Origin: Seriola aureovittata | Taxonomy: Eukaryota; Chordata; Actinopteri; Carangiformes; Carangidae | Assembly: GCF_021018895.1 (NCBI RefSeq) | Contig: NC_079374.1 | Coordinates: forward strand, 4,194,712 to 4,258,711 | DNA length: 64,000 nucleotides | Direction: 5' to 3' | In this document: one piece after another, positions 32,501 through 45,900 of the stretch | Position numbering within the stretch: the first letter of the stretch is position 1 | Layout: each line of letters begins with the position of its first letter | Translations under genes and position numbers: made by a program | The notes under the pieces: generated by a model | Told to the model about the DNA's origin: nothing | Databases searched by the model: none | Seen by the model: only the letters and a program-made list of their open reading frames with translations

Positions 32501-35500
32501 TCAGGCCTTGTAGAGGAGTCTCTGTGTCTTTAGTCTGCGCTACAGCTGCAGGAAAGAAGCTCGTCCTGAAAACCCCTTCGGTTGTTCTGGCTCTGTCTTT
32601 AGGATCACGGTCCGCCTGAATGAACAGAACCAGCACTGTGTCTGACAGATGAGGTGTCGGCTTGTGCTTTGGTCACGGTGTATTTAAAGGGCTTCTTTCA
32701 ATATTGACATAAACCTGCGCAAATTAAAGCTGACATTTGGCACTTAAATGTCGTATCTATTATTTTGTTTCAAATTGAATGTGGTGCAGCTCAGAGCCTG
32801 AAGAACAAATGTGTAACTGTCCAAACACTCCAACGGACTGGACCGCACATTGTGCAGCTTGAGAACATGATTTCAGTCCCTTCGTCCTTATAAACACAGG
32901 TTTTCTCTAACCTTTACTTTGTAGTGGTATTTAAGCCGGACAGATAATCAGCCAAGTGATGATTAAATGTTAGTCTGGTTTATGTGGCTGCCAGATTTCA
33001 CTAGTCATTGGAGATGTGGACTTTGGCCCAGTGAGCAGCCCTCCAGTGGGAACAGGCTGATTCTGGTGTTATTCATCATTATATAAATATAGTAGATAAA
33101 AACATTTGGGTCATCAGAACCATCTGCAGGTTGTAATCTTTGTGAACTTTACATTTAGCTTCATCCATTATGACTCTAACACCTCTTCATCATGTGTCAC
33201 AGATTTTAGAAAACAAAGTGCAACGGCTGAAGCTAATGCTGATGAGTACGTCGCTACGCTGGTTTTTCTCATTTCTTACCTTCCTGGATGAAGTTTGGGT
33301 TGAGAAGCTGGAAAACAGATGAAGTCAAAGTTAAAGTTGAGGTGAGGTTTAGTTTTCTACACGATACAAATAAAAACAGCAACTGCAGAACAATTTTCCA
33401 TCTGCACCAAGTTTTTGTTTTATTCTGTGCCATTTCTCATCTTTTTGAAGACAAACACATGAACTCCATGGAACATGTTTCCACATTGTGGTCCTCAAGT
33501 ATAACGTGTGCTTCAGTACCTCCATGCCTGTCTTTGGGTCGAGGTCATCATCGCAGTCTGACTCATCTGAAGTGTGAACGTCCTGGTGGAGAACGAGGGA
33601 GGAGGACAAGAAAGAAGAAAAAGAAGAAAAAAAAAGATAGGGAAGTGTAGGATGCGATGAGGTGGAGGCAGTAGAGAAAAGATATGAGGAGGAGAACGAG
33701 GAAAGAAAGGAGGAAGGAAAGGATGGAAGGGAAAAGGAAGCAGATAAAAGAAATACAGAAATGATTGAAGAGAGAGAGAGGGAGAGAGGGAGGGAGGGAG
33801 TAAAATGAGGAGGATTGAGAGAATATTAAGAATGTGAACGTTATTGACAAATGGCTTCAGGAGGGTTCTGCTGAGGAACATCTCTGACGTTCTCCGTCCT
33901 TCACAGAACCCTGATACTCACCTGAGAGCTGCCGCGGTTTTCGGTCTTTTCATGAGATTAAATATAAAATAACAGCAGCCTCATGCTGTGACTCTCAGGT
34001 CAGCTCCTCCCACAGTCCATGAAGCAGCAACCAACCACAGCTGAGTGTCGAATCATTACAATATCAGCATCAGTGCCTCTTTAGCATTAGTGGAGTTTCT
34101 CCAATAACTCATCTCCTTTGTGAATACGAGTGATGCTGCAGAACGTAGGATCCCCTCCACCTCCTCTCCTATTGCTCTGGACAGCAGGCACAATCCATGT
34201 TCTCGCTTTATTAAAAGATAACAGACTCTGTATCGAAGGTGAATGACAAACCTGCTGCTGCTTCACACTGATTTCAACGGAAATAATTATTCCAACTTTA
34301 TTCTGTTGCTGAATGACCGAGTTCAAATACTTTTGATTTTAAAAATCCACATAAAAAAAAAAGATCCTCAGGTGCTTCAAAGTACAGAACTATGGTGAGC
34401 AACAGTTTGACTTTTCATCAGTATGTTTTCAACAGTCACAGTAAATGCCGACATCTCTGTCAGTCATGTAGAAACGGTGTCTACACTCCCTTTGAGACCG
34501 GACAGTTGCTGGGCAGAGGGATTTCATGCTCATTAAACATGATGCAAACAGAAAGTAGTTACGATATAAAGAGGCAGGAAGAGATAAAACAAACAGACGC
34601 TTTGTTTGTTTCACATGATGAGCTTAAGAATGAAACTCCGTATATCACCCACATCTGTAGCTGCAGAAGAAGAATCTTGTTTCATGTTTCTTTTCTCATG
34701 CGGGACTTTTACTTTGAAATATCTGTCGTATCATGTTGGTAACATTATGACTGATGATTATTTCCATTTCCCATCTCTCTACTCACTCACGGGATGATGT
34801 TATATATAAACAAATGTTTTACATGTTAGTGCACCACAGAAAACACTAGTTAACAGAGACTCAGCAACGGAAACTTGGATCAGTCAAACAATAAATCACT
34901 GGATTCTACTTCTACCCATGCACAGGGAGGGGAAATCAATCAAACAACACAAAAAGAAATCTGAGTTTATTCTTCAACCAGTGCAGTCGAGGTTTTGGGG
35001 TAAAAACATAAAAAGAAAAAGAAAAATGAAAAAACACGCAGTATTCTCAACCATTTAATATTTACATGTGTTGAAGTGTCATTTACGCTTCTATTACCTT
35101 AATCACCACCTAACCTGCACCTCGTCAGGTCGCACCAGCATTTTAACACTTTCATGGATGGAAATTGATGCAACTGGTGGCGTCACCACAGAAGGTAAGT
35201 TAAACTTTGATGTCATTGAGTTTTGCACGGGCAGGTTGTCACCAGGCTTCCAGCTGATTCTGTTCTGTGAGAATGTGCGAATGGATTTCGTTGTTCCACT
35301 TCCTGACTAAATCTTTGGTTCTGGTTCAGCTGCTTTGTGCTTTTGGCTTTTGCTCATAACTCGCAGGGATCCATAAACGCATGAGGTACCAAACCAAGCA
35401 GGGTCACAGACTCCGGCAGCCATGTTGGGACAAATACATAAGATAAAAATATTGATCGGAAATAAGTGAATGTACGTGTGAAGTCATGCAGGTTGAGAAT

Positions 35501-36306
35501 CACTGCTGGAGTCAAACTGAGACACAAAAACTACTGTGTGTGTTTGTAGGTTTGAACAAACACATGCGCGCACACACACGGGTTAAGAAGAAAAAATAAA
35601 AACCAAGTGGGGCAGGGGCAGGTGAGGGGGTTTTGGCACACAAATATGACATCACCAGCGTGCGCCGTCGGCCTGCTTTACTCACTTTGCCCTTTGCCCT
35701 GGGGGCGGGGGAGGTGAGCGGGGGAGGGGGTGTGGTTTCTTTGGGCTTACGGAGGAGGCCGTTCTCGTGACCTCTGACCCCCACCAAGGTGACGTCCTTG
35801 GCTTCAGCGCGCTTCCTGGCACGCAGCGTGTTCCACGACAGAGACTTCCTGTACGGTACAGGAACGAGAAACATCAACCAGCCAATCAGAGAGAAGCTCA
35901 GCGGCGTCCAGCTTAGTCTGGCTGCAGAGGCAACATGGCCGACAGACCATAACTTTCTCAGGAGCCTCTGTTTGCTTACTATCGCCATCTAGTGACTGGG
36001 AAGTTTGTGAGTGATGTTTCTGTAGCTATGGATACAAGGCTTAACTGTCTAATGCACAAGGAAAGCTGATGACACGTTACTGTAAGTCCCCACTATTTAG
36101 CATTGATAAGCTGTATTTACATACATACTTATTATAGCAATAATCTGCGTCACCCTGCATGTGTGTCTGTCTAAATGTTTGTGTGTTGTGTTATGGCTGA
36201 GGGTCCGGGGTCGTTGTTGCCTGAAGCTGCAGCCAGACTCTTCTGGTCCATTAGGTTTATATAGGAGAGGAAGGACAGAGTGACAGAACGACACTGGTCT
36301 GACTTT

Positions 36307-36377
<71 letters not shown>

Positions 36378-39300
36378 AAGTGTCACAACTTCTTCCAACA
36401 CAACACTGTTAACATTTTCATCACTGTTACGCTTGTGTCTCCAGTGCAAATAAATCAAATTTTACATATATATATATTTGTTCTACCAATAATTTGATGC
36501 AGATGCAAATTAAACATCTGCCTTTATTAAACTAAATCTTTTAGTTATGGTCTGAACACATTTATAACTGAGTGGTGCGACTTTTTAAGTGTCAAGTGAT
36601 GAATTTCAGGTATTTCAAATACTAATGAAAGTCAACGAGTAGAAGGACTCGTCTGGTCAGTAGCAATAATCAGACTGTAATCAACACTTATTAACGACTA
36701 CCTCGTTGTTATCACTCACACTTTCACAAAACAGTTTGTTAAAGGAAAGTCATTTAAATACTAAATCAAAAAGCAAAACCAGCAGTTTCTATTTTTTCCA
36801 TTCTAATTAAATTAAATTTTAATTTTTGTACGTTCTGTGGAGTGTCAAACCGTGGAGGTTAGTAAAAACTCAAACAAAAATATCAAAATAAATGTCATTA
36901 CAGTAAGAACAAATATAAAAAGCTGAAATCAACCATACAGGGAAAAGGTGCAGACAATGTCGGTATAAAACCTGTTGCTCTAGTGTTTTGGTGTTTGAAA
37001 CTTTCTACACTGAACTGAACTGTCTTCATCTCCTGAAGAGGCTCATCTGTAAGTTTAGAAATAAAACCTTACTCAGTTTATGTCACGTCGGTCTCTTTGA
37101 TCTACGTCTCGTCTAGTGTTACAGTGCACACAGAAGTAGGCAGAACGCTCAGTTTCACGTTTGCTGTTGTAGTTTATTTACAAATATTAAAAACTACAAA
37201 CTGTCAACCATCTCCAGCCTAACGCAGAACAAAACAACTTCACCTTCACGTCGCTTTTCTAACTCATGCTCAAGTCCAAAAGGTTTATTTTACATATTTA
37301 AAATACATTTAAAATCATTATCATTAGACTACCAACAGTACAATGCTGACCGTTGCCATTAAATGAAACATATTGCACAGCCTGACTTCATTCATATTTT
37401 TTCTCATCTTTAAATAGTGCAAAAGGGATTTTTTTAACAGGAATGTTCGAGAGCCTCAGTCGAAAAAACCAAAAAATTAACTTTGTACAGTGAACTGCCG
37501 ACACAATAAACAAAATCAACATGAAGGAGGAAATAAATCCAACTTTGTCCGTAAAATAAAATAATAATTACAAGGCAGAAAAATAACAACAACAACAACA
37601 ACAACAAGAGGAATAAACACAAATTTCTGTATAGATTGCCACAGACAACAAAATAAATCTTCTCCATGCGGAGAACGGGGCTGAGTCCACCTGAATGCCC
37701 CAGGTGAGATTTTTTTTTTCCAAAAACAGTAAAAAGAAAAAGGAAATTACAAAACAAGAAAAAAAAAAAAAAAAAAAGCAGGGTGTTAGGAACTGAAATA
37801 ATAAAGTCCGGTTTTAGCTCCACACGAGCGTCAACGGTTTTCTCCCTCTGGTTTCCAGAGTCAGCTACAAGTTACAAGATTTTCTATCCAGTCTATTTCT
37901 GCAGGATAACTCCTCAGTACTCTTTTTACATGGGAATTTATCAGTGTTTGAGTGTGTTTTAGTTCATCTGCAAGCCTGAAATCCATTTTCATGTAGTTGC
38001 CACAGAGCCGTCAAGTGACAATGGCTCAGAAATAAAACTGTCACTGCAGCAGCTTGACGGACAGTAAGAGACCAGTTCTGTACCTTTTACCTCCGAGGAG
38101 CAACAAATACCCCAGAAAAGTCTCCTGTGAGGTCCAAGAGTTTGTTTACAAGGGAGGAGGAGGGAAAGGATATGAGGGAACAAGGAGTTAGGAGGCGAAG
38201 GAAGGAGGCACTGAACAGTTAGTAACTGGGGATGGGTGTCGATTCAAAAAACAAAAACAAACAAAAACGGGTAGACAGAGGTTTGTCACCTCAGTTCTCT
38301 TCGAGTCCAGCCAGAAGTGCGTCTGTCTGCGGGGAAAGAAGTGCTGGGTGGGTGGAGGGGGTTGGGTGGGGTTGGGTGTGGGGGGGGACTTACTTGATAT
38401 TGTTGGCATCAGCCACCGCCACTGAGAAGGAGGAAGTAGAGGAAGAGTCTTTTATGGACTTTGTGGCTGGGCCCAAAACGTGTCCCGGCACCCAGCCCTC
38501 AGCGGCCGGCGACTGGCTGTTGGCTGGCCGGTAAACAAGGTACATGTTCTGCTGGTTGGTGGCCAGGATTTGGACGGTCTCTCCCTGACTGACGCAGATC
38601 TCGTTCTCCTTGAGCGCCGAGTAGTCCTGAGTGACCAACATGGTGGAGGAGACGCCGTTACAGCCGCCGTCACTGTCCTGAGGAGGAGAGGAACGGATGA
38701 AGAAAAGAGGACAGAGGAGAAGACAAAAGGAGAAGACACAAGGGAGGGGTTGGGGGAGGGGAGGGGGGTGAGGACATTTGAGGACAAGGTTAAGGTGTGA
38801 CTATGTGGGTTGGACAACAGTCCTGCTGGCTGTGATGCTGTTACAGCTGACCCCAACCTGAGGAGGAGCAGAGGGAGGTCAGGGCCGAGGAGCAGGAGGA
38901 GGGAGAACGACAGCAGAGCGTCAGCAATCTGTTCACAGTTTCTTTCCAAAGCAACGGGAACAGACAGCACAAAGGTCTGAAATCTGCTGCTGAGATTTCT
39001 GCCTCCTCCAGGGAAACATTTCAGCACTGAACTAAAGAAAAACAACATCTCCAAGATCCAGTTTCCACTGGACACAATGAGCGAGGTAGACTGCTTCCAG
39101 ATCACATCCATGTTTTATTTTGAGTTACTCAATTAAGTGTGGTGTTCATCGACGGCTGTTTATCTGTTTGGATAAACATCTGAACTAATCAGAGCTTTGC
39201 AGTCAGGAGTAAGAATCAGGACGTCATCTGTCATCTGCAAAAAGTCGACAAGTTTTAATAGTAAAATAATTTAATAGTTGCAGCTGCACAAGTTGTAGTA

Positions 39301-39894
39301 AATTAAAGAACTTCCATCTGTATAATTCTTTGATCAACATGCCAAACCTTAATGAGCAACTTAAAATAAACAGTTTTGTCCATGTCCATGTGAGACATGT
39401 GTCTCACTACAAAATAACCCGATCCCAAACAGAAAACAGCATGTGCACGACTGTCACACAGAAAAATCCAACTGGATTCAGTCTGATCTCCTGGCTGGGT
39501 GTTCACCTCCACTACTAGTGACAGACAGTCACTGAGTGGTGTGACTTCACTCCGACAGGCAGGTCGGTAACAAGCAGACAAACCTCAAGACGGTGGGATT
39601 TTAAAATGTCATTCATCAGTAACATCGCTTTCCTGTCACATCACCTCATCCACAGCAAATAAAAACAAAAGTTTTTTTAGTTTTCTAGGGGTAGAAAAGC
39701 CACCAGGAGTAAGTGAGACAGTTTTCATACTGCACAGCCTTAAAGCATGAGGAGCAGAGAAAGTCAGTCTTGTTCTTAGGAACATTTCTCCAACAGTGAG
39801 GGTCAAGGTCAAGACTGACGGCAGGCTGTAAATTACAAAGAGAGCCGAGCTGTCCAGTCTCCTGCAGACAGCAAGAGGGGTTCAGTCAAAGTAG

Positions 39895-39932
<38 letters not shown>

Positions 39933-42900
39933 AGTTTGGTATGTACATATATATATATATAAAAACCCAAACAGTGATGCTACACCTGCAGTAGCCCAGA
40001 TTTTAACCTTGGCTTTTAGGGACGGGCAACAAACTCCCAGACAGAACAAAGAGGAGAAGTGTGCTTCATGCCCTCGTTCTCTGACTGTCTGCTGCAGTCT
40101 ACAGTGAGAGGACGGGACAATACCAGAGCAACAATGACAAGGAGCTGTACGACTCAAAACCAGCAACTTGAACAAATGGAAGTGTATGAAGTATGAGCCA
40201 ACAAGCCAGTTCTCCACCTATCACGTGTGCAGGAACTCACCCTGGAGTCGAAACATGACGAACCACCGTTGGAGGTAGACACTTTCATCTGGCTCCTCCC
40301 TCTGTCCGCCTCCTTGTCACCGAGCCCGACCGCAGAGGACGGCCGGCTGTGGGAGGACGTGGCGGGCCGGTTCCCAGAGGATGAGCGGTTTCTGGTCAGT
40401 GACGAGCTGCTGCCTCCTCCGCCCTTCTCCTTCTGGTACTCGATAGGAGACTGGAGAGCTGCAACCACACACACATGGAAAATTCATATTCCTCTTTTGT
40501 GGTGTCATTTCAGGTTTGCTGACTCTCCACATGTTTGTTGTTTTTCCTTCACCGGACATGTTTTGGATCCTGTTTGTTGTCTTCTAGTTAAAGTACATTA
40601 AAAACAGCAGCGTTTTAGGCTGTTATACACACACCTTATATTACTGCTGACCTGTTTCCTGCTGGTGCCGTCTTCATAGCAGCCATTATTTAGTTCAGCA
40701 CTATGAAAATGCAGTTGCTCAAAATAGGTCACAGTGAACTTTTTTTTTTTTACCGTATTTGAAAATTCAGTCTTGATAATGTAGCTACAAGTGAACTCAT
40801 TTTAGCAGCCACTTCTTAGGTCTCACTTCTTATCTGGTTTCTGAAGTTTAAACAGCTGAAACATACGATCCTGTGAAATATGTGGAATAATGTCAGTAGA
40901 AATGATCAACAGCATCTTTCATGTTTAAAATCTAATTCTCTCACAGTCGTCTTAAAATAGCAGAATGAGAAGCCAAGTGTTGCTGGTGATTCTTTTCACC
41001 AAATATGGAGATTCAGAATAGAGGGGCGCTGCAGAGCAGAGACAGTGTGTGGTTGAGCTGAGGGGAATATCATTATCAGAGGAAAATATTCTGCTTGTGT
41101 TTTCTCACCGGACAGGAAGTTGCTCTGAGCGTCCAGAACTTCCTGGATGTGTCGGACCCAGATCTGCTTGATGTCGACGTTGGCGGCCTGCAGGGTGAAA
41201 CGCTCCGACGAGCCGCGGCACGACAGGACGAACTTACAGGGATCGTTATCCACACTGTCCTCCAGACCCAAGTAGGACACCTGAGGAGGACAGGAGCAGC
41301 TTTTTGTTGTGATCGTAGTTTATAGATTTATAAACTATAAAACTGTGTTGACACTAAAATCTCCAGCAGCCGGTCACACACTTTTATTGAAATGGTGTCA
41401 GTAAACATCTTAAGGTCACAAGGTTATAAAACAGAGGAAGTAAATAACTTTCCTAAACATTTGCCATCGTTGCCTTCATGTACACAGACTCTTGTGAATC
41501 CTCTGAGTGAGTTCTTCAGAAGGTTTTGGTTCTGAAAACCAGCAGGACGGTGGAGAAGGATGATACGTTCTCTCAGCCTTTTCTTGTCAATTGAACAGGG
41601 ATCAACACATATTTCTCTGTTCTCTCTCTCAGAGGTATTTGAGTCTGTGTTTTGATTTGACAACTTGTTTCAGGAAAAGCTTTTTGTCTGGCAGTTTTAA
41701 GAAGTTAAGCTGAGCAACTATCAATTATTCATCATGGATCAATCAAATAATTAAAAATGTGCGTCTCTGGACCTGCAGAATATAAACCCCATCATCCTCT
41801 GCTCACCTTGATGCTCTTCTTGAACTGGTATCCGGGCGTGGACGATCCTTTCCTGAGCAGCTCACTGAAGATGACGATCTGCTCAAATAGGAAAACCCGT
41901 CGTTCTTTGGAGCGCGACAGGACGCCGGCGTCCTGCTCCGTCACAAAGAAGGTTTCCTGCTGCAGCAGTTTGCCCTGACTGGTCAGTTTACCCTGAGGAG
42001 GAGTGCGGATGGTCAACACCTCATTCAGGCCTGCCATGATAACTCTGGAGCTAAACCTAGGCTGCAGAATGATTACCACTCAAATTCATTTAGTGCTCAT
42101 TGGTCATTATCATAATAAAGAAGGGGACTGTCTTGTCACTGCGCTGTGTGTAAACCTGCCATCGACCAGCAGCACAGGAAGTGAACATACCTCGTATCCC
42201 TGCAGCCGACCCAGATTCATCATGTCATTACACAGTTTGGGAACCTGAGACATCAAATCTACCGCTTTCTGTAAACGAGAGAGATTTAAATCATCTGTTA
42301 CGTGTTCACTTCAGCTGTCTCTCTAAACTTTTTAAATAAGTTGTGTTTTTACCTCAATTTGTTCACAGTCCATTCCTGCCTTGGAGCTGTACTTCAGGAA
42401 GTCCTGAGGAAAATCACGACCACAACTTTAACATCTAAGATGCACACTCTTTCTCTCCACACACACAGTAATCTTTCTGTAAGATATATTCACAGCATAG
42501 CTTCTTGTGGATCCTACAAATAATCAAATTGGAGACTTAAGATCTCAGTTTGAGTTCAGTCAGTTCCCTCAAATTAGTTGTCAGTATTATTTTAACTTAA
42601 GTGTCCCTTTCTGAGTTTGCTGGAAATGTCTGAGTTGCATCAGTGCTGGTAAATCTGAGCGAGTTCAAATCAGGTTAAAGTTGCATGAGATCCACATAAT
42701 TTAATATTTTTAAGTAACAAGACGTTTCATTGGATGGTAAATGAGAGTTATCATTTTTGCACATAATATGTCGAGTGAAAAGAGTTTTCTTTTGCTTTAA
42801 TTCAAAATCTTTCTGCAAACTCATACTGACATCATGTCTCTTTTGTAATTCAATAAGGTCATTTGTGTGTTACCTTCAGTAGCAGCTGGTATTTGGTGAT

Positions 42901-45900
42901 TCTCTGGATTGGTTTGATGAGGAAGTCACTGATGGTCAGCCTGGACTGGATGTCTGCCTGGATTCCCTGGAAGACAAACACCAGTAGCATCATGATGCTT
43001 CTGTGTCATCCATTTGTTTTACTTCAAACACAGCAGAGAATATAACACAAAGAAACTCTGAAATCCTCCATCAATGCAACAACAGTGCTACAGTGACTAT
43101 AAGTTCATATAATTAAAGAGCTGGCAGCTGATGAAAATTAAAACACAGAACACAGCTACGAAAAAAATTATCATGAAGAACCAAAACATCACTTACATCA
43201 AAATATGTGTCATATTCTGCTACGATGAACTCTGACTTAGGCTTATTCTGACAATAAACCACATACATGTGAAGTCTTCTCTCCTGTAACATACATATAC
43301 ACACCAGTTGTTTTCAGACAGCAGATCACAGGGAGAGTAGGTTTGTTCCACATCAAATATATTGTAAAAAGTCTTTATAATGATCACACGGTGCTGCACT
43401 CACGTGTTTGATGAAGAGCTCAGGAAGGTGTTCATTGTCTTCCAGACATTTCTCCAGCTCTCCTACAAAGAAGCTGACGGACACAGAGGAGGGATGTTAC
43501 CAGGGAGCACAAACACTAAAAACTGAAGGCCGCTCTCAGGCTCCATCTGACACCACTGTTGAACTTACTCTCTGTGCCAGTCGAAGATCTGGTGGATGTT
43601 CCCGAAGACGATTTTGTCTTTTCCTTTCATGTCATCGGGGACGCCCTTCTCCTCGATTCTCTTCATGAAACCCTGCGGGGTCACAAAAGGTCAGCGGTTT
43701 GAGGACGTTCTGCTCACTTCTCAGTTACAGTTGAAGATGCTGATAGAGAACGATTACTTTCGGGGACAGTATTGACTGTGCAGAATGAATAATAACGCAG
43801 CACAGAGAGGTGCACTGCCTCAGCAGCGAGTGTCTCACCTCCACCACGATTCCCAGGTCTTTGACGTAGTCCTTCTCTGTCTGAATCAGCTCGTTCAGAA
43901 CGAACCTGAGCAGAACAAACACATCACCTCACATCAGCTGATGAAATGTTATTACTGTCAGCCTCTTCTCCTGCTGCAGCACGGAGGGATGTATATAATA
44001 AGACCTGATGGTTGTGGCAGTAAAAGTAAAGTAGAGAGTAGAGTAGAAGAACTAGTATTTGAATTAGTAGACGTTGTAGCAGTGGAGATGATTCACTGCA
44101 GCACTCACATCCGTCCTCTCATAGCCTTGGCTCTCTGCTCCAGCTCAGGGTTTCGTGGCTGGACCGGAGTGGTTTGTTCTGGCGGAGAGAGAGAGGAGAA
44201 CCCGGGGTACGCTCCTGGTTCCAGAGTCTGAGGAGAGGAGAGGATCAGTGTCGGTTAAATCTTTTTCCTTTTTTACAATTATTTTATACATAACTTAAAT
44301 TCTAAGTTTTATTCATATAAAGCAGAATCGTAGATTTATCTAAGACTACTTTACAATATGGTCAACAGGCTGTACCCTGTATCTTGAGACGCTCAATAAG
44401 CAAAACCTGCATGTAAAACAAAGCCACCACCATCAGAATAATGAGAAGACTTTATGACAGCAGAGGGCAGCAGGAGCTTGGTGTTCAGCCATAAGGAACA
44501 AGTGGGAATTGGCTGTGGTATAAATAAGCTGATGCCTGCTGCCCTGTGTTGACTGCACAGTAACTCTGCGTTGTCTAACTGCAAATCGTGGAAGAGTGGA
44601 AATTGAAAACTGCATATTCAACTGATTCTAGAGCAGACGGTGATCTATCCACCAAACTTCACACAAATGTGCTGACGTGAAAATATTCCAGTGTGTGTTT
44701 AAACTCCGCAGCAAAGACACAGCAACAAACACAGGACACTGAGGGAGCGTGCAGGTTTTGTTCTGTATCATGGCACCGTTTCATTAGACAGTAGATCCGC
44801 TCAAATGCTTCACACACAAACGAGTTGGAACTGAAGTTACTACACATCGTAAACATTTGCTAAACATGTGTAAACACAAACAGACAGATGACACATTTAC
44901 ACACCACAACAGATGACAGTAAACAGTATCCTGTGCACAAATATGTACGTTACAAACAAGTTGCGTTCAAAATGAGAAACACTGACATTTTGGAAGAATA
45001 AGTGAGCACATCTGGAGAAGCAGGTGAGATAGGGCAGGTAGAGTTAAATGCATATACTTTGCCTTTTTTTCTCTGCAATTAATGGAGAATGTCACTTGCG
45101 TCGCCTTTGTTCACACTGCTCACATGACATTACACCACACGCATGAATATGAACACAAAACATATTTAAGTACAAAGCACAATCAGGCTAACTATGCAAA
45201 CTACTGAACATATGGACACTACAGACAAACTGATGCACTCTACATGCACGACTGCCGACACTACTAATATTCACTGTTGTTTTAATTTGGTGGAATGAGC
45301 ACAAAACGATTCACACATGATGTGTTAGCTTCACGGAGACTTCAGGCTTTAGGCCCATAATGCCTCATTTGAACGACTAGTCTGCACATCATGTGTTTTT
45401 GGTTTGTGTCCAAAAAAGAAAATCAGTTCGTCATACGGCACATGCGTACGTCCCAAACATGCACATAATCATACGCACTCACCATCTTGGTTTTAACCAG
45501 TTTTTCTATGGCGCTAACCAGCTCTGCGGCGCTGGGCACCTCAGAGGACGACTGCAGAGACGTTAGCAAGGATGAAGACTGAGAGAGGAGGAGGAGGAGG
45601 AGGAGAGGAGAGGAAGCCATAGCATGTTAGAGGCATTGGAAGTAAAGGTTGGAAGACAGGAAGATGAAGAAGAAGGTAAAGGAGTAATGGCAAGAAAATC
45701 GAAGGAACAAACGGCAGTGAAAGAGAGAAAAGCTGTGAGTTTGCAGAGGAAATCAGCAGATGGACGTGCTGCAGGATTTATACCGGAATTTGAAATTACA
45801 GTTTATCATGATGAAGCACAGTGAAGAAGAAGGTTTGACAGATGTTAATGAAAACAGAAAGAAGCTGAAGAAATAAATAAAAGCTATTTAAAGATACAGT

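Larger units (their letters stand above)
33583..40240 (-). other. Middle kalrn introns
   Basis: Three introns (33,583-35,685; 35,849-38,393; 38,678-40,240). They hold polypurine tracts on the plus strand (33.59-33.82 kb), a (GA)n array at 36.3 kb, A-rich runs near 37.7 kb and (GA)n at 39.9 kb. No further kalirin exon was recognised. Confidence 0.75.

Noticed and set aside
38452..39111. 219-residue minus-strand open frame
   Set aside because: It overlaps the SH3 exon in another frame; the SH3 frame has clear homology and consensus splice sites.
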